Source of the DNA: Planctomycetota bacterium
Lineage (GTDB): Bacteria; Planctomycetota; SZUA-567
Direction: 5' to 3'
Length of the DNA: 32,525 bases
Assembly (NCBI GenBank): GCA_031254915.1
Contig: JAIRTL010000115.1
Location: forward strand, 1 to 32,525
A program made the translations under genes and the position numbers. The notes under the pieces are model-generated. The model did not search any database, had not been told where the DNA came from, and worked only from the letters and a program-made list of their open reading frames with translations. How positions within the stretch are numbered: position 1 is the stretch's first letter; every line of letters starts with the position of its first letter. Of the stretch, positions 7,195-14,784 are shown piece after piece.

Positions 7195-8718
7195 GTGACG
7201 CATCCGCCGCTGCAATGGTCTGTAAAACGGTTTTCCATAATCCGCCTTGTCATCGTCACGCTGGCGGCGGCGTCGCTTGTCTCGACCGGCCTTTCCGCCG
7301 ACGCCGAGTTCGATCCCGACGGGTTCAACCTTTTCGCGCCGCTCACCCGCGACGAGGAGACGGTCCGCGCGCTCGAACCGCCGCGGCCGGTCGCGGTTCC
7401 GCAACAGCCCGCCTCCGGCTCCGCGACGGTTCAGTACGGGCGAAACGCGCCGGCGCGCGGCCAACCCCCGGAGCGGACAGGCGGAATCGTGATTTCGCCG
7501 CCGGCGACAAACCTGCCGACAGCCTACTACGATCTGCCGCTCCAGGATCTGCCGCCCCTCGCCGAAGGCATCCCCGGGGTGTTGCTGCCGGAACTCGACG
7601 ATTCGTTCCAGGAGCCGTACCCGACTTCGCGCGGCGCGGCGCTCCGGGCGCGCGCCTACGGCGGCGGCATGTCGATTCGCCAGCTCGAGCCGTTCTTCGC
7701 CCTCGCCAAGGGGACGGAGGGCAGGGCGCTCGAGGCGAAGCGGAGCGGCGAGCCGGGCGTGTTCGTCGACCAGTTGACCAAATCGATCGCCGCGTACATG
7801 GACATCATTTCCATGGCCGACGCGAGCGGCGAGGCGCGGGAAGAAGCCTGGTACGGCGTCGCGCGATGCGAATACCGGCTCGAAAACTGGTGGCGCGCCT
7901 TCGAGGCGATCGAACGTTCGTTCCCGAAGACGTTCGCTCCGGACGAGGTCGCCGGCCGGGTCAGGCTCGAGATGTTCATCGGCGAACGGTTGTGGCGCGC
8001 GGGCGACAACGCCGCCCGCGACGCGATCGTCGAGGGCAGGCAGCTTTCCGGCTATCAGGCCGCGTCCCAGGTGTACGCCGCCGTTCTCTTCAACCAGCCG
8101 AGCGCCAACGACGCGCCGCTCGCCCTGCTCCGCCGCGGCGATGCCGCCGCCCTGCACCACGACAACGCGGAAGCGGCGAAATACTATCGCCAGCTCATCA
8201 CCTACTATCCGGACAACGAACACGCCCTGCAGGCGCGTTCCTCGCTCGCGGAAGCGATCTACCGCCAGGATTGGCCGGCCGGCCTTCCCGAGGCGGCCCG
8301 CGACGACGTCGCGTCGATCATGGCCGACGTTGAGCGTTCGCAAGGCGTCCTGTCGGAGGAGGCGGCGACCAGGCGGGAACGCGCGGTGGCGGTCGTCAAC
8401 GACGACGCGGCCGGCATGAAATTGCGCCATGCGAAGGAATACCTCACCTCGATGCGCACCAGGCGCTCGCGCCAGGGGGCGATCACGCTTCTCAGCGACG
8501 TCGTCACCATGTATCCGGGCACCCCCCAGGCCGGGGAGGCGCGGGAAATCCTCGTATCGCTTGGCGTCCAGCCGCCGCGGCCGCTTCCGGAGCCGGCGTC
8601 GCCCTTCGCCATTCACGACCCGTTCGCGGATTTCGACCGGACCGGCGCGGGCGACATGCCGGGCGATTCGTACATCACCCTCGATGTGCCGGCGGATATC
8701 CCCGATTCGCTGCCGTGA
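7195..8718 (+). CDS. Secreted TPR-containing protein (BamD/YbgF-like repeats)
   Basis: The product is 507 residues. The GTG at 7195 is set by a strong GGGGAGGA site 8 nt upstream. A basic N-terminus and hydrophobic stretch (about 14-32) ending near SADA indicate export. There is no clear lipobox. After a Pro-rich linker, residues of about 195-440 are helical with TPR-like units, such as AEAAKYYRQLITYYPDNEHA and the later GAITLLSDVVTMYPGTPQAG. Both fit the spacing seen in outer-membrane assembly or lipid-handling TPR proteins. The tail is Pro/Asp-rich. A periplasmic scaffold role is inferred; specific function is unknown. It follows recO by 92 nt and has its own promoter-like element. Confidence 0.8.
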   Translation: MTHPPLQWSVKRFSIIRLVIVTLAAASLVSTGLSADAEFDPDGFNLFAPLTRDEETVRALEPPRPVAVPQQPASGSATVQYGRNAPARGQPPERTGGIVISPPATNLPTAYYDLPLQDLPPLAEGIPGVLLPELDDSFQEPYPTSRGAALRARAYGGGMSIRQLEPFFALAKGTEGRALEAKRSGEPGVFVDQLTKSIAAYMDIISMADASGEAREEAWYGVARCEYRLENWWRAFEAIERSFPKTFAPDEVAGRVRLEMFIGERLWRAGDNAARDAIVEGRQLSGYQAASQVYAAVLFNQPSANDAPLALLRRGDAAALHHDNAEAAKYYRQLITYYPDNEHALQARSSLAEAIYRQDWPAGLPEAARDDVASIMADVERSQGVLSEEAATRRERAVAVVNDDAAGMKLRHAKEYLTSMRTRRSRQGAITLLSDVVTMYPGTPQAGEAREILVSLGVQPPRPLPEPASPFAIHDPFADFDRTGAGDMPGDSYITLDVPADIPDSLP

Positions 8719-8840
8719 ATGTCCATGCCGCGGCGAGATCCTTTTCACCCTTCCTTCATTCCCGCCTTTGCGCGGGGATTGTTGCCGCCGCAGAAAACGC
8801 CGGCAATCCCGTCGGGGCCGGGCAAGCCGGATGTTTTGCC

Positions 8841-8868
8841 TTGACAGCGTTTCCACCCGGCGTATAGT
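8841..8868 (+). promoter_or_regulatory. Consensus sigma-70 promoter
   Basis: Perfect -35 TTGACA (8841-8846), 16-bp spacer, and TATAGT (8863-8868, 5 of 6). The predicted start is near 8875. It is the best -35 in the window. It is followed only about 70 nt later by an intrinsic terminator, not by a gene. Confidence 0.7.
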
Positions 8869-8874
8869 AGACTT

Positions 8875-8971
8875 GATCGTATGCCGTATGGAACCCCCCC
8901 TTACGGAAATGCCATGATAAACCATGGGGCCATCCTGACCGGCGCGGGCGAACCGCCTGCGAGATTTTTTT
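8875..8971 (+). ncRNA. Candidate ~97-nt small RNA or attenuated leader
   Basis: The stretch from the predicted start of the 8841-8868 promoter to the end of the terminator T tract makes a self-contained unit. It can form three hairpins: CCGTA/TACGG (near 8884-8906), CCATG/CATGG (near 8912-8927) and the terminator hairpin (8943-8961). I do not recognise a known riboswitch, SRP, 6S or tmRNA signature. Since the gene at 9057 has its own promoter-like element after the terminator, an independent small RNA is favoured over a leader. An in-frame ATG at 8881 opens 47 codons but reads through the terminator, so coding is less likely. Confidence 0.4.
8943..8971 (+). terminator. Strong intrinsic terminator
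   Basis: CGCGGGCG (8943-8950) pairs with CGCCTGCG (8954-8961) as an 8-bp stem with one G-T pair and a 3-nt loop. AGA and then seven T (8965-8971) follow. It is oriented for plus-strand transcripts. Confidence 0.8.
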
Positions 8972-8998
8972 GCCGGCCCGGCGATCCCCTTGCGGCGA

Positions 8999-9026
8999 AT
9001 GTCGTTATACCATCTGAAATATAAAG
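8999..9026 (+). promoter_or_regulatory. Promoter-like element shared with 7108-7135
   Basis: ATGTCGTTAT (8999-9008) is followed by TATAAA (9020-9025), 31 nt before the ATG at 9057. It repeats the element upstream of the TPR gene, with the -10-like box one base closer. It lies after the terminator, so it is the likely promoter of the Lys/Asp-rich protein. Confidence 0.4.
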
Positions 9027-9056
9027 CGGTTGTATTCGTGAATTCGGAGGACACGA

Positions 9057-9905
9057 ATGCGCAGCGCCTGTTCCGCTTCACTATTGGCCGCTCTCGTCAC
9101 CCTGTGGCTGCCAAATGCGTTTTCCTCCAATCCCGCCTCGCGCGATTTCGATCCCCTCCGCTTTTCCTTTCGTTCCACCGGCGCGGTCATTGACGTCGTC
9201 ACCCCGTCTTCCCTTGTGAGCCTACCCGCTTACCAGCTTGACCAGGAAGCCTATTTCGCGGCGCTTGCCAAAAACGGGCCGGACGTCGCCATGCCCGATG
9301 CGGCCGACGCGGGCCCCGCGCTCGAGGTTTACGCGCATTCCGAAGTCCCGTGGGCGGCGTTTTCCGCGTTCGGTTTGGTGTTCCGCCGGGACGTCCTCCA
9401 TGCCCGGGACAGCGAGCGCATCATCGCCACCATGATGGCGCGGCAGCGCGAGAGCCAGGAACAGCGCCGCAGGCGCGGCTTCTGGCGCGACGGCCGCGAC
9501 GAGGCGCTCGAACACGGCGACGGCCACCACATCGAGCTCGAGCTCGAGCAAAAGCACAAGAGCAAGAAGGACAAGCAGGCCGAGAAGGACGACGACGCGA
9601 ACCAGAAGGTCGAGGGCGGCAAGACCAAGGACGCGCAGGACGCAAAGGACGTCAAGGACAAGGTTCAGGACACGAAGGACGGCGGGCACGGCGTCAAGCA
9701 CGACGCCAAGGATAAAAAGCCGGTCGAGAAGGACAAGCAGCCCTTCGGGAAGGACAAGCAGCCGTTCGACGGGAACCGTATGAATACGAGCGATGAAAGC
9801 CAGCGCATCCTGCGCGAAAAGAAGGTCAAGAACAAGGACGGGAAGGCCGGCCCGAACGACGGCGGCCGCGACGCCGTCGAGGACAGGAAGCGCCGCCGCC
9901 TGTAA
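9057..9905 (+). CDS. Secreted protein with Lys/Asp-rich low-complexity C-terminus
   Basis: The product is 282 residues. The ATG at 9057 has GGAGG 6 nt upstream. Residues 1-23 look like a signal peptide. A short region of about 100 residues without recognisable domain (about 30-125) is followed by an extremely charged tail (about 130-282) made of KD/DK/KDK runs. The tail includes a perfect-length tandem heptad (KDKQPFG then KDKQPFD) encoded by a 21-bp tandem repeat. No family is recognised. A periplasmic or surface protein with a disordered polyampholyte tail is inferred. It has its own promoter-like element, which resembles that of the secreted TPR gene. Confidence 0.7.
   Translation: MRSACSASLLAALVTLWLPNAFSSNPASRDFDPLRFSFRSTGAVIDVVTPSSLVSLPAYQLDQEAYFAALAKNGPDVAMPDAADAGPALEVYAHSEVPWAAFSAFGLVFRRDVLHARDSERIIATMMARQRESQEQRRRRGFWRDGRDEALEHGDGHHIELELEQKHKSKKDKQAEKDDDANQKVEGGKTKDAQDAKDVKDKVQDTKDGGHGVKHDAKDKKPVEKDKQPFGKDKQPFDGNRMNTSDESQRILREKKVKNKDGKAGPNDGGRDAVEDRKRRRL
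9729..9770 (+). repeat. 21-bp tandem repeat within the charged tail
   Basis: Two adjacent 21-bp copies (9729-9749 and 9750-9770) each encode KDKQPF plus Gly or Asp. They differ by only a few bases, suggesting a recent in-frame duplication. Confidence 0.7.
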
Positions 9906-10042
9906 GCGCGCCTCCACCGGCGGGATCCCTTTGCCGCCCCGGGAACCGACCCGCGCCGCACAGGCGTTCCAACGCGATCAAAAAATGGTTGTTCCAAGCG
10001 TGGTTTTTCGGAACGTTTCTTTTTCTGCAAAGGAGAAAACGG

Positions 10043-11026
10043 ATGAAGAGGATTTTGGCTGCACTGATGCTGGCCGTGTTCGGCTTCTGCGCGGTCGGGG
10101 CCCATGCCGCGACCAAACCCGCCGATGTGGCCGTCATCATCAAGGCGACCGACTCCGACTTCTGGCAATACGTCCTGGTCGGCGCCCGCAATTACGCCAA
10201 GGAATTCCCCGACAAGGCGTCCATCACCACCTACGGACCCCGCTCCGAGGCCGACATCGACCGCCAGGTCACCATCCTCGAGGATGTGATCTCCACCAAG
10301 CCGGACGCCATCGTCATCTCGTCCACCAGTTCCGACGCGACCGTCCCGGCGCTCGAGGACGCCAAGGACCAGGGCATCGTCGTCGTCACGATCGACAACC
10401 GGGTCAACACCAACCGGGTCGATTCGCTTCTCGCCACGAACAACCTCGCCGCCGGCAAGCTCGCCGCCAAGACCTTCGTCGACATGCTCAAGGCCAAGGG
10501 CGTGCCCCTCAAGGGCAAGGCCGGCATCATCGGCTCCATGGCGGGCGTCCAGGTCCTCTCCGACCGCGACGACGGCTTCATCAACGGCATGAAGGAGTAT
10601 GCGCCCGAGATCGAACTTCTCGGTCCCCGCTACTGCGACAACGACATCGTCCGCGCGCTCAACAACGCCATCGACATGTACACCGCCAACCCCGACCTCC
10701 TCGGCTTCTTCGCCGACAACAACCACACTGGCGACGGCGTCGCCCGCGCCATCGCGGAACTCAACCTGTCCGACAAGCTCATCGGCATCGCCTTCGACTC
10801 CGACCCCGAGGAAATCGAGGCCGTCCGCGACGGCGCCCTCAAGGCGCTCGTCCTCCAGGACCCCTACGGCATGGGCTACTACGGCGTCGACTTCGCGCTG
10901 AAGAAACTGGCGGGCGAAGACATCCCCGCCTACGTCGATACCGGCGTCACCATCGTCACCAAGGAAAACATGGACAACCCCGAGATTCTCGGACTGCTCG
11001 ACCCGATGACCCGCGCCATGGACTGA
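10043..11026 (+). CDS. Periplasmic sugar-binding protein (RbsB-like, Peripla_BP_4)
   Basis: The product is 327 residues. The ATG at 10043 is set by AAGGAG about 8 nt upstream; longer in-frame starts lack one. The signal peptide (MKRILAALMLAVFGFC, then AHA cleavage) targets the periplasm. The mature protein matches type-1 periplasmic binding proteins of ribose/galactose-type ABC importers. Visible elements are VAVIIKATDSDFWQYVLVGA, ITTYGPRSEADIDRQ, IVISSTSSDATVPALEDA, VVTIDNRVNT, LGFFADNNHTGDGVARAI and IGIAFDSDPEEI. No permease or ATPase gene is nearby, so the importer partner is elsewhere or the protein is a sensor. Codons end in C unusually often (TAC, TTC, GAC, ATC), suggesting high expression. 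Confidence 0.88.
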   Translation: MKRILAALMLAVFGFCAVGAHAATKPADVAVIIKATDSDFWQYVLVGARNYAKEFPDKASITTYGPRSEADIDRQVTILEDVISTKPDAIVISSTSSDATVPALEDAKDQGIVVVTIDNRVNTNRVDSLLATNNLAAGKLAAKTFVDMLKAKGVPLKGKAGIIGSMAGVQVLSDRDDGFINGMKEYAPEIELLGPRYCDNDIVRALNNAIDMYTANPDLLGFFADNNHTGDGVARAIAELNLSDKLIGIAFDSDPEEIEAVRDGALKALVLQDPYGMGYYGVDFALKKLAGEDIPAYVDTGVTIVTKENMDNPEILGLLDPMTRAMD

Positions 11027-11054
11027 AGCGCGTGAAAGCGGTACGATTTCCCGT

Positions 11055-11080
11055 GGGGGCGGCGCATTGTCGCCGCCCCC
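11055..11080 (+). terminator. Perfect GC hairpin after the binding-protein gene
   Basis: GGGGGCGGCG (11055-11064) pairs perfectly with CGCCGCCCCC (11071-11080) around a 6-nt loop, 29 nt after the stop codon. There is no T tract, so it may be a partial terminator or an mRNA 3'-end stabiliser. That fits a highly expressed gene followed 91 nt later by weaker genes. Confidence 0.5.
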
Positions 11081-11116
11081 GTCGATTGGCGAATACGGTT
11101 GCGGGGATGCTGTCGC

Positions 11117-11827
11117 ATGGGAATGGCGGGCGAGTTCTTTTCATACGTGATGTCCTTGATGCTGGGGAAGCGGGATTCGCTCACCGCCTTTCTCGAACCG
11201 CTGACCATGGGAGAACGCTATTACCGCTGGGGACTGGAAGGAGGCGATCTGCGTGATTTCCGCGCCGCGATGGACCACCTTCATCTCGCCAACGATCGCG
11301 ACGCGCCGATGGCGAGCCTGCTTCTCAGGAAATACAACTGCATTTCCGACGTCACCGGCGCCGCCATCGATATCCTCCTCGCCAGGCACAACAAGGTCAT
11401 CGACGCGGCGCTGAAGACGGAGAACGATTACCGGGAGGAGCGGGAGACGGTGCTGAAAACCGTCGCCGCCGCCCGCGACCGGGTGCGCAAGCTTCAGGAG
11501 GAGGGCAGCCTTATCAAGGCGAAGGCGGAGGAGCGGCGCGTCGCCGAACTGGAGGAGAACGCGGCCAAGATCGAGGAGATGCTCGAATCCGGGGAGGGCC
11601 GGACGGAGATATACGACAGCTACGACGACATCAGCGTCGACGCGGCGCGTTTTTTTCGCGAACTCGACCAGGCCGCCGCGATGGTGCTGCTCGCCGGCAG
11701 GCTGCAGGGCGGCATGGCCGAATCGCTGTCCAGTCAATTGAAGATCAAGCTCGATTACCTCAAGGACCAGATCGAGAAGGCCAATCCAGTCGCCCGCGAG
11801 GCGGCCCAGCCCAAGGCGGGACGCTGA
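11117..11827 (+). CDS. Coiled-coil protein of unknown function
   Basis: The product is 236 residues from the ATG at 11117 (GGGGA upstream). An ATG at 11123 and a TTG at 11099 are alternatives. It has no signal peptide. A short N-terminal helical region (MGERYYRWGLEGGDL, then a repeat-like AMDHLHLANDRDAPMA) is followed by a long charged coiled coil (about 85-165, rich in Glu, Arg and Lys). A C-terminal helical part ends in KAGR. No family is recognised. It heads a co-directional cluster: rsmD starts 2 nt after its stop, so they are almost certainly co-transcribed. Confidence 0.75.
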   Translation: MGMAGEFFSYVMSLMLGKRDSLTAFLEPLTMGERYYRWGLEGGDLRDFRAAMDHLHLANDRDAPMASLLLRKYNCISDVTGAAIDILLARHNKVIDAALKTENDYREERETVLKTVAAARDRVRKLQEEGSLIKAKAEERRVAELEENAAKIEEMLESGEGRTEIYDSYDDISVDAARFFRELDQAAAMVLLAGRLQGGMAESLSSQLKIKLDYLKDQIEKANPVAREAAQPKAGR

Positions 11828-11829
11828 TC

Positions 11830-12423
11830 ATGGGCCGGCGGGCGCGGTGGATGCGGATCATCGCCGGCGAGGCGCGCGGAACGCGGCTCGACGTCGCCGG
11901 GGGTTCCCCGACGCGGCCGTTTCTGGAAATGGCAAGGGGGGCGCTGTTCAATTCGCTCGCCGCGCGGGTGGCGGGCGCCAGGGCGCTCGACCTCTACGCC
12001 GGCAGCGGGGCGCTCGGGCTCGAGGCGTTGTCGCGCGGCGCGAGGAGCGCGGTCTTTGTCGAACGCGACCGGGCGGCGCTCGCGGCCTTGCGGGATAATA
12101 TCCGGCGCTGCGGCTACCAGGCGGAAGCGCGGGTCGTCGCCGGCGACGCCATGGCGGTTCCGGAAACGCTCGCCGGCGAGTTCGACCTCGTCTTCGTCGA
12201 CCCGCCGTTCCCCGGTCCGCCGGCGTGGGCGGAAAACGGCGACGACGTCCGCCTGGGCGGGGCGCTGGCGGGGATTCTCGCGCCGGACGGGATCGTCGTG
12301 TTGCGCCTCGAGGGCAAAACGGCGCGGCCGCCGGCATGGGACGGCCTGGTCCCCGGCCGCGGGCGGCGTTATGGAAGAAGCGGCATATACATGTACGCGC
12401 GGAGCGCTGGCGAGAGCCGATGA
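11830..12423 (+). CDS. rsmD: 16S rRNA (guanine(966)-N2)-methyltransferase RsmD
   Basis: RsmD methylates N2 of G966 in 16S rRNA using SAM. Motifs are MRIIAGEARGTRL (the usual family N-terminus, residues 8-20), TRPFLEMARGALFNSL, the SAM loop ALDLYAGSGALGLEALSRGA (52-71), and the catalytic DPPF (124-127) in DLVFVDPPFPGP. The length (197) is normal. The ATG at 11830 adds seven residues before the conserved start. The ATG at 11851 (GGTGG upstream) may be the true start. It overlaps the next gene by ATGA. The gene usually sits beside coaD, but here it is embedded among signalling and structural proteins. Confidence 0.92.
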   Translation: MGRRARWMRIIAGEARGTRLDVAGGSPTRPFLEMARGALFNSLAARVAGARALDLYAGSGALGLEALSRGARSAVFVERDRAALAALRDNIRRCGYQAEARVVAGDAMAVPETLAGEFDLVFVDPPFPGPPAWAENGDDVRLGGALAGILAPDGIVVLRLEGKTARPPAWDGLVPGRGRRYGRSGIYMYARSAGESR

Positions 12424-14129
12424 CTGACGAAAAGCGGCAGGAAAAAAGACCAAGCAGCGACACGGTCGCGTACATCAAGGCCGAGGACGACATGGCCCTG
12501 GCCGTGAATGCGTTCATCGCGGCGCGGAAACGGCTGGACGGGGGCGACGCGAGCGCCGAGAAGGAGATCGCGCAGCACCTGCGGACCATCCAGGCCCGCT
12601 ATTGGCGGAATTTTTTCACCACCCTCCAGCGCGCCTTGTCGAAAAACCGGCAGGTCCTCGAATTCAGCGACGACGAGCGGCTGCTCCTCGACTTCGGCGT
12701 CATCGACGTCCGCATGCTCGGCGGCGACACGGAAGCGACGTACAAGGGGCTCGTGGCCGAACTCCGCGCCCCGGGCGCGACCGGACCCTACTATATGAGC
12801 GAATGGTTCATCGAGCGGCGCCACCAACTGCAGCTCGAGGATTCGCTCACCGACTCGGAGATCGTCGGCGACGAAGGCAACTACGCGTCGCAGATCATCG
12901 AAACGCGTTCCCGCATCCTGTCCCGCCTCCGGGGCTACTTCGGCGGCCTTCCCGGCATTCCCGCCGAGGTCTCCAGGTCCATGCAGACCGGCGAACTCGA
13001 CGACGCCATTCTCAATCTGGGGATCGGCCTCCTCAAGCGCGACTCCAGGCCGCTGCTCCTCCGCCGCCGCAATCTCTGGCAATTGCGCGAGCAGGTCATC
13101 GCCAAGGCGAGGGCGCGCGCCGACGGCCCGGCGACGCTGAAGCTTTTCGACATGCTCGACGAGGTATACGCCCGCGACTGGCGCGAACGCTACGACAACT
13201 TTCTCCGCCACGCCGACACCGAACAGGAGGCGTCCGCGACGTCATCGCCGGAAACGAGTTCCCTGTCGTTCACCGTTTCCGGCCAGATCATGCTCGAGGC
13301 CAGGCAGATGCGCATGCGCATCGCCCTCGGCGCCGCCATGAACGGCGAGGCGAAGCCGGACGTGGTGCTGTCCTCCCCGGGGCCCAGGCTCGCGAAGGCG
13401 GATCTTGCCGGCTTCCTTCCCCTGGTCCGCTCCTTCGACCGCGCCTACGCCGAACTGCCTCCGGTCATCATCGTTCCCGGCGCCGGGCGCGGCCTTTTCG
13501 CTTGGGAAATCGGCTGCATCGTCCTTTCCCTCCGGCCGCTCGTCGGCCACGAGGACTCCATCGCCACCGCCTTCGCCCACCAGCGCATGTACAGCGACCG
13601 CTACCGGCAGGGGGGCGCGCTGGCGCGGGAGTACGAAAAGCGCTTCCCCGGTTCGAACTTCAAGGCCGAGTTCCCGGTCGACTATCGCGCCTGGCTTTGC
13701 CGGCTCACCAAGGGGGAGATTTCCGTCATGTCGGCGGAGCGGCGCGCGTTTTTCCGGGAATTCATCGGCCCGGACGTGACCGGTCCCATCGTGCCGCCGA
13801 ATCTGCGCAACACCGGGCCGCAGACCAGGGAGATCATCTGCCGCCGCCTCGAGAGGCAGCTCACGGCGGGGGAAGCGGATGTGAACCTTCACCGTCGTCT
13901 CGGAGCCCTGTATTGGCTGCAGGGAAATTTCGAGGCGGCGTCGCTGCAGTTCACCTCCGCCATGCAGATCGATCCCAATGACGGCGAGAGCATGTTCATG
14001 ATGGGCATGTTCCTGCGCGCGCAGGACGACCAGAAGGCGGCGAACACCTTTTTCAGGCACGGCGCGGAACGCGTCGCCGACACCATGTGGGGCGTGTATT
14101 GCAAGGACGCCATGGACGGACAGTTCTGA
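12420..14129 (+). CDS. Large TPR-ended protein of unknown function
   Basis: The product is 569 residues. The ATG at 12420 overlaps the rsmD stop (ATGA), so translation is coupled. There is no signal peptide or membrane segment. The N-terminal two thirds are mostly helical and not recognised. A central segment (about 290-470: VSGQIMLEARQMRMRI, PPVIIVPGAGRGLFAWEIG, HEDSIATAFAHQRMYSDRY) suggests an ordered domain. The C-terminus (about 485-560) carries TPR-like repeats such as LHRRLGALYWLQGNFEAASL, continuing with AMQIDPNDGESMFMMGMFLR. A cytoplasmic scaffold that works with the coiled-coil, DUF6115-like and kinase-PilZ neighbours is inferred only from the operon. Confidence 0.75.
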   Translation: MTDEKRQEKRPSSDTVAYIKAEDDMALAVNAFIAARKRLDGGDASAEKEIAQHLRTIQARYWRNFFTTLQRALSKNRQVLEFSDDERLLLDFGVIDVRMLGGDTEATYKGLVAELRAPGATGPYYMSEWFIERRHQLQLEDSLTDSEIVGDEGNYASQIIETRSRILSRLRGYFGGLPGIPAEVSRSMQTGELDDAILNLGIGLLKRDSRPLLLRRRNLWQLREQVIAKARARADGPATLKLFDMLDEVYARDWRERYDNFLRHADTEQEASATSSPETSSLSFTVSGQIMLEARQMRMRIALGAAMNGEAKPDVVLSSPGPRLAKADLAGFLPLVRSFDRAYAELPPVIIVPGAGRGLFAWEIGCIVLSLRPLVGHEDSIATAFAHQRMYSDRYRQGGALAREYEKRFPGSNFKAEFPVDYRAWLCRLTKGEISVMSAERRAFFREFIGPDVTGPIVPPNLRNTGPQTREIICRRLERQLTAGEADVNLHRRLGALYWLQGNFEAASLQFTSAMQIDPNDGESMFMMGMFLRAQDDQKAANTFFRHGAERVADTMWGVYCKDAMDGQF

Positions 14130-14156
14130 TATGGCCGAAGCGATTGGAGCCCGCGA

Positions 14157-14756
14157 ATGGACATGGTAGCGGCGGCGGAACCGGCGACGGGCGGCTACTT
14201 GCAGCTTGCCGCCATCCTGGCGGCGATCGGCCTGCTCGGCCTGTTCGCGCGCTGGCGGAAAGCCAGGCAGCGGCCGCCCCTGGACGTCAAGGCGTTCCGC
14301 GAACGGGACGCGGAGCCGGACAAGTACCGCGACGCCGCCGACCGCGCGCTAGTCGAACTTATCGAAACCGGGCGGGAAATCAACGCCAGGGTGGACAACA
14401 AGATCAGGATGCTCAACCGGCTGGTCAGGGACGCGGAGCGGTGCATCGCGCGCCTCGAAAAGCTGCTCGCGCTCGCCGACGGCGACGCGGCCGCGCCGGC
14501 GGCCCTGCCCGGACATCCGGACAGGGCGGGAAAAACCGGGGAAACCGGGAAAACCGAAAAAACGGGACAACCGTCCGAACGGCCGATCTTCCCGGAATCG
14601 GAGGACGCCGGCGGCAGCAGCCGGTTCAGATCCACCCTCCAGGCGCGCGTCGTGGCGCTTCGCGAGGAAGGGAAGTCAAGCGCGGAAATCGCCGCCGCGA
14701 CCGGCTTGTCGATGATAGAGATTCAATTGGCCCTCGACCACGCCGACCGGGCGTGA
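14157..14756 (+). CDS. Membrane-anchored coiled-coil protein with DUF6115-like C-terminus
   Basis: The product is 199 residues. The ATG at 14157 has TTGGAG upstream. One transmembrane segment (about 14-31) is followed by basic RWRKARQRPP, giving a cytoplasmic body. Residues of about 50-110 form a helix/coiled coil (ALVELIETGREINARVDNKI). A Gly/Thr/Lys-rich linker follows, then a small HTH-like C-terminus (about 160-195, ALREEGKSSAEIAAATGLSM and EIQLALDHAD). This resembles the DUF6115/SwrB-type tail found in membrane proteins linked to motility in some bacteria. That similarity is by eye and could be generic. It sits between the TPR protein and the kinase-PilZ gene, 27-28 nt from each. Confidence 0.7.
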   Translation: MDMVAAAEPATGGYLQLAAILAAIGLLGLFARWRKARQRPPLDVKAFRERDAEPDKYRDAADRALVELIETGREINARVDNKIRMLNRLVRDAERCIARLEKLLALADGDAAAPAALPGHPDRAGKTGETGKTEKTGQPSERPIFPESEDAGGSSRFRSTLQARVVALREEGKSSAEIAAATGLSMIEIQLALDHADRA

Positions 14757-14784
14757 CCGGCGCGAAGGAGCGACCCGCACAACA

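Larger units (their letters stand above)
8719..9056. other. Intergenic region holding a short transcription unit
   Basis: This 338-nt gap begins with unremarkable sequence. An imperfect hairpin lies at 8775-8810 (GGGAT...TGCCG with CGGCAATCCC) and may mark the 3' end of the TPR mRNA. It is followed by a consensus promoter (8841-8868), a strong terminator (8943-8971), then the promoter-like element and ribosome site of the gene at 9057. Confidence 0.6.

Noticed and set aside
8881-9024. 47-codon ORF starting inside the candidate small RNA
   Set aside because: It starts only about 6 nt after the predicted transcription start, has no ribosome site, and continues through the intrinsic terminator and the next promoter.
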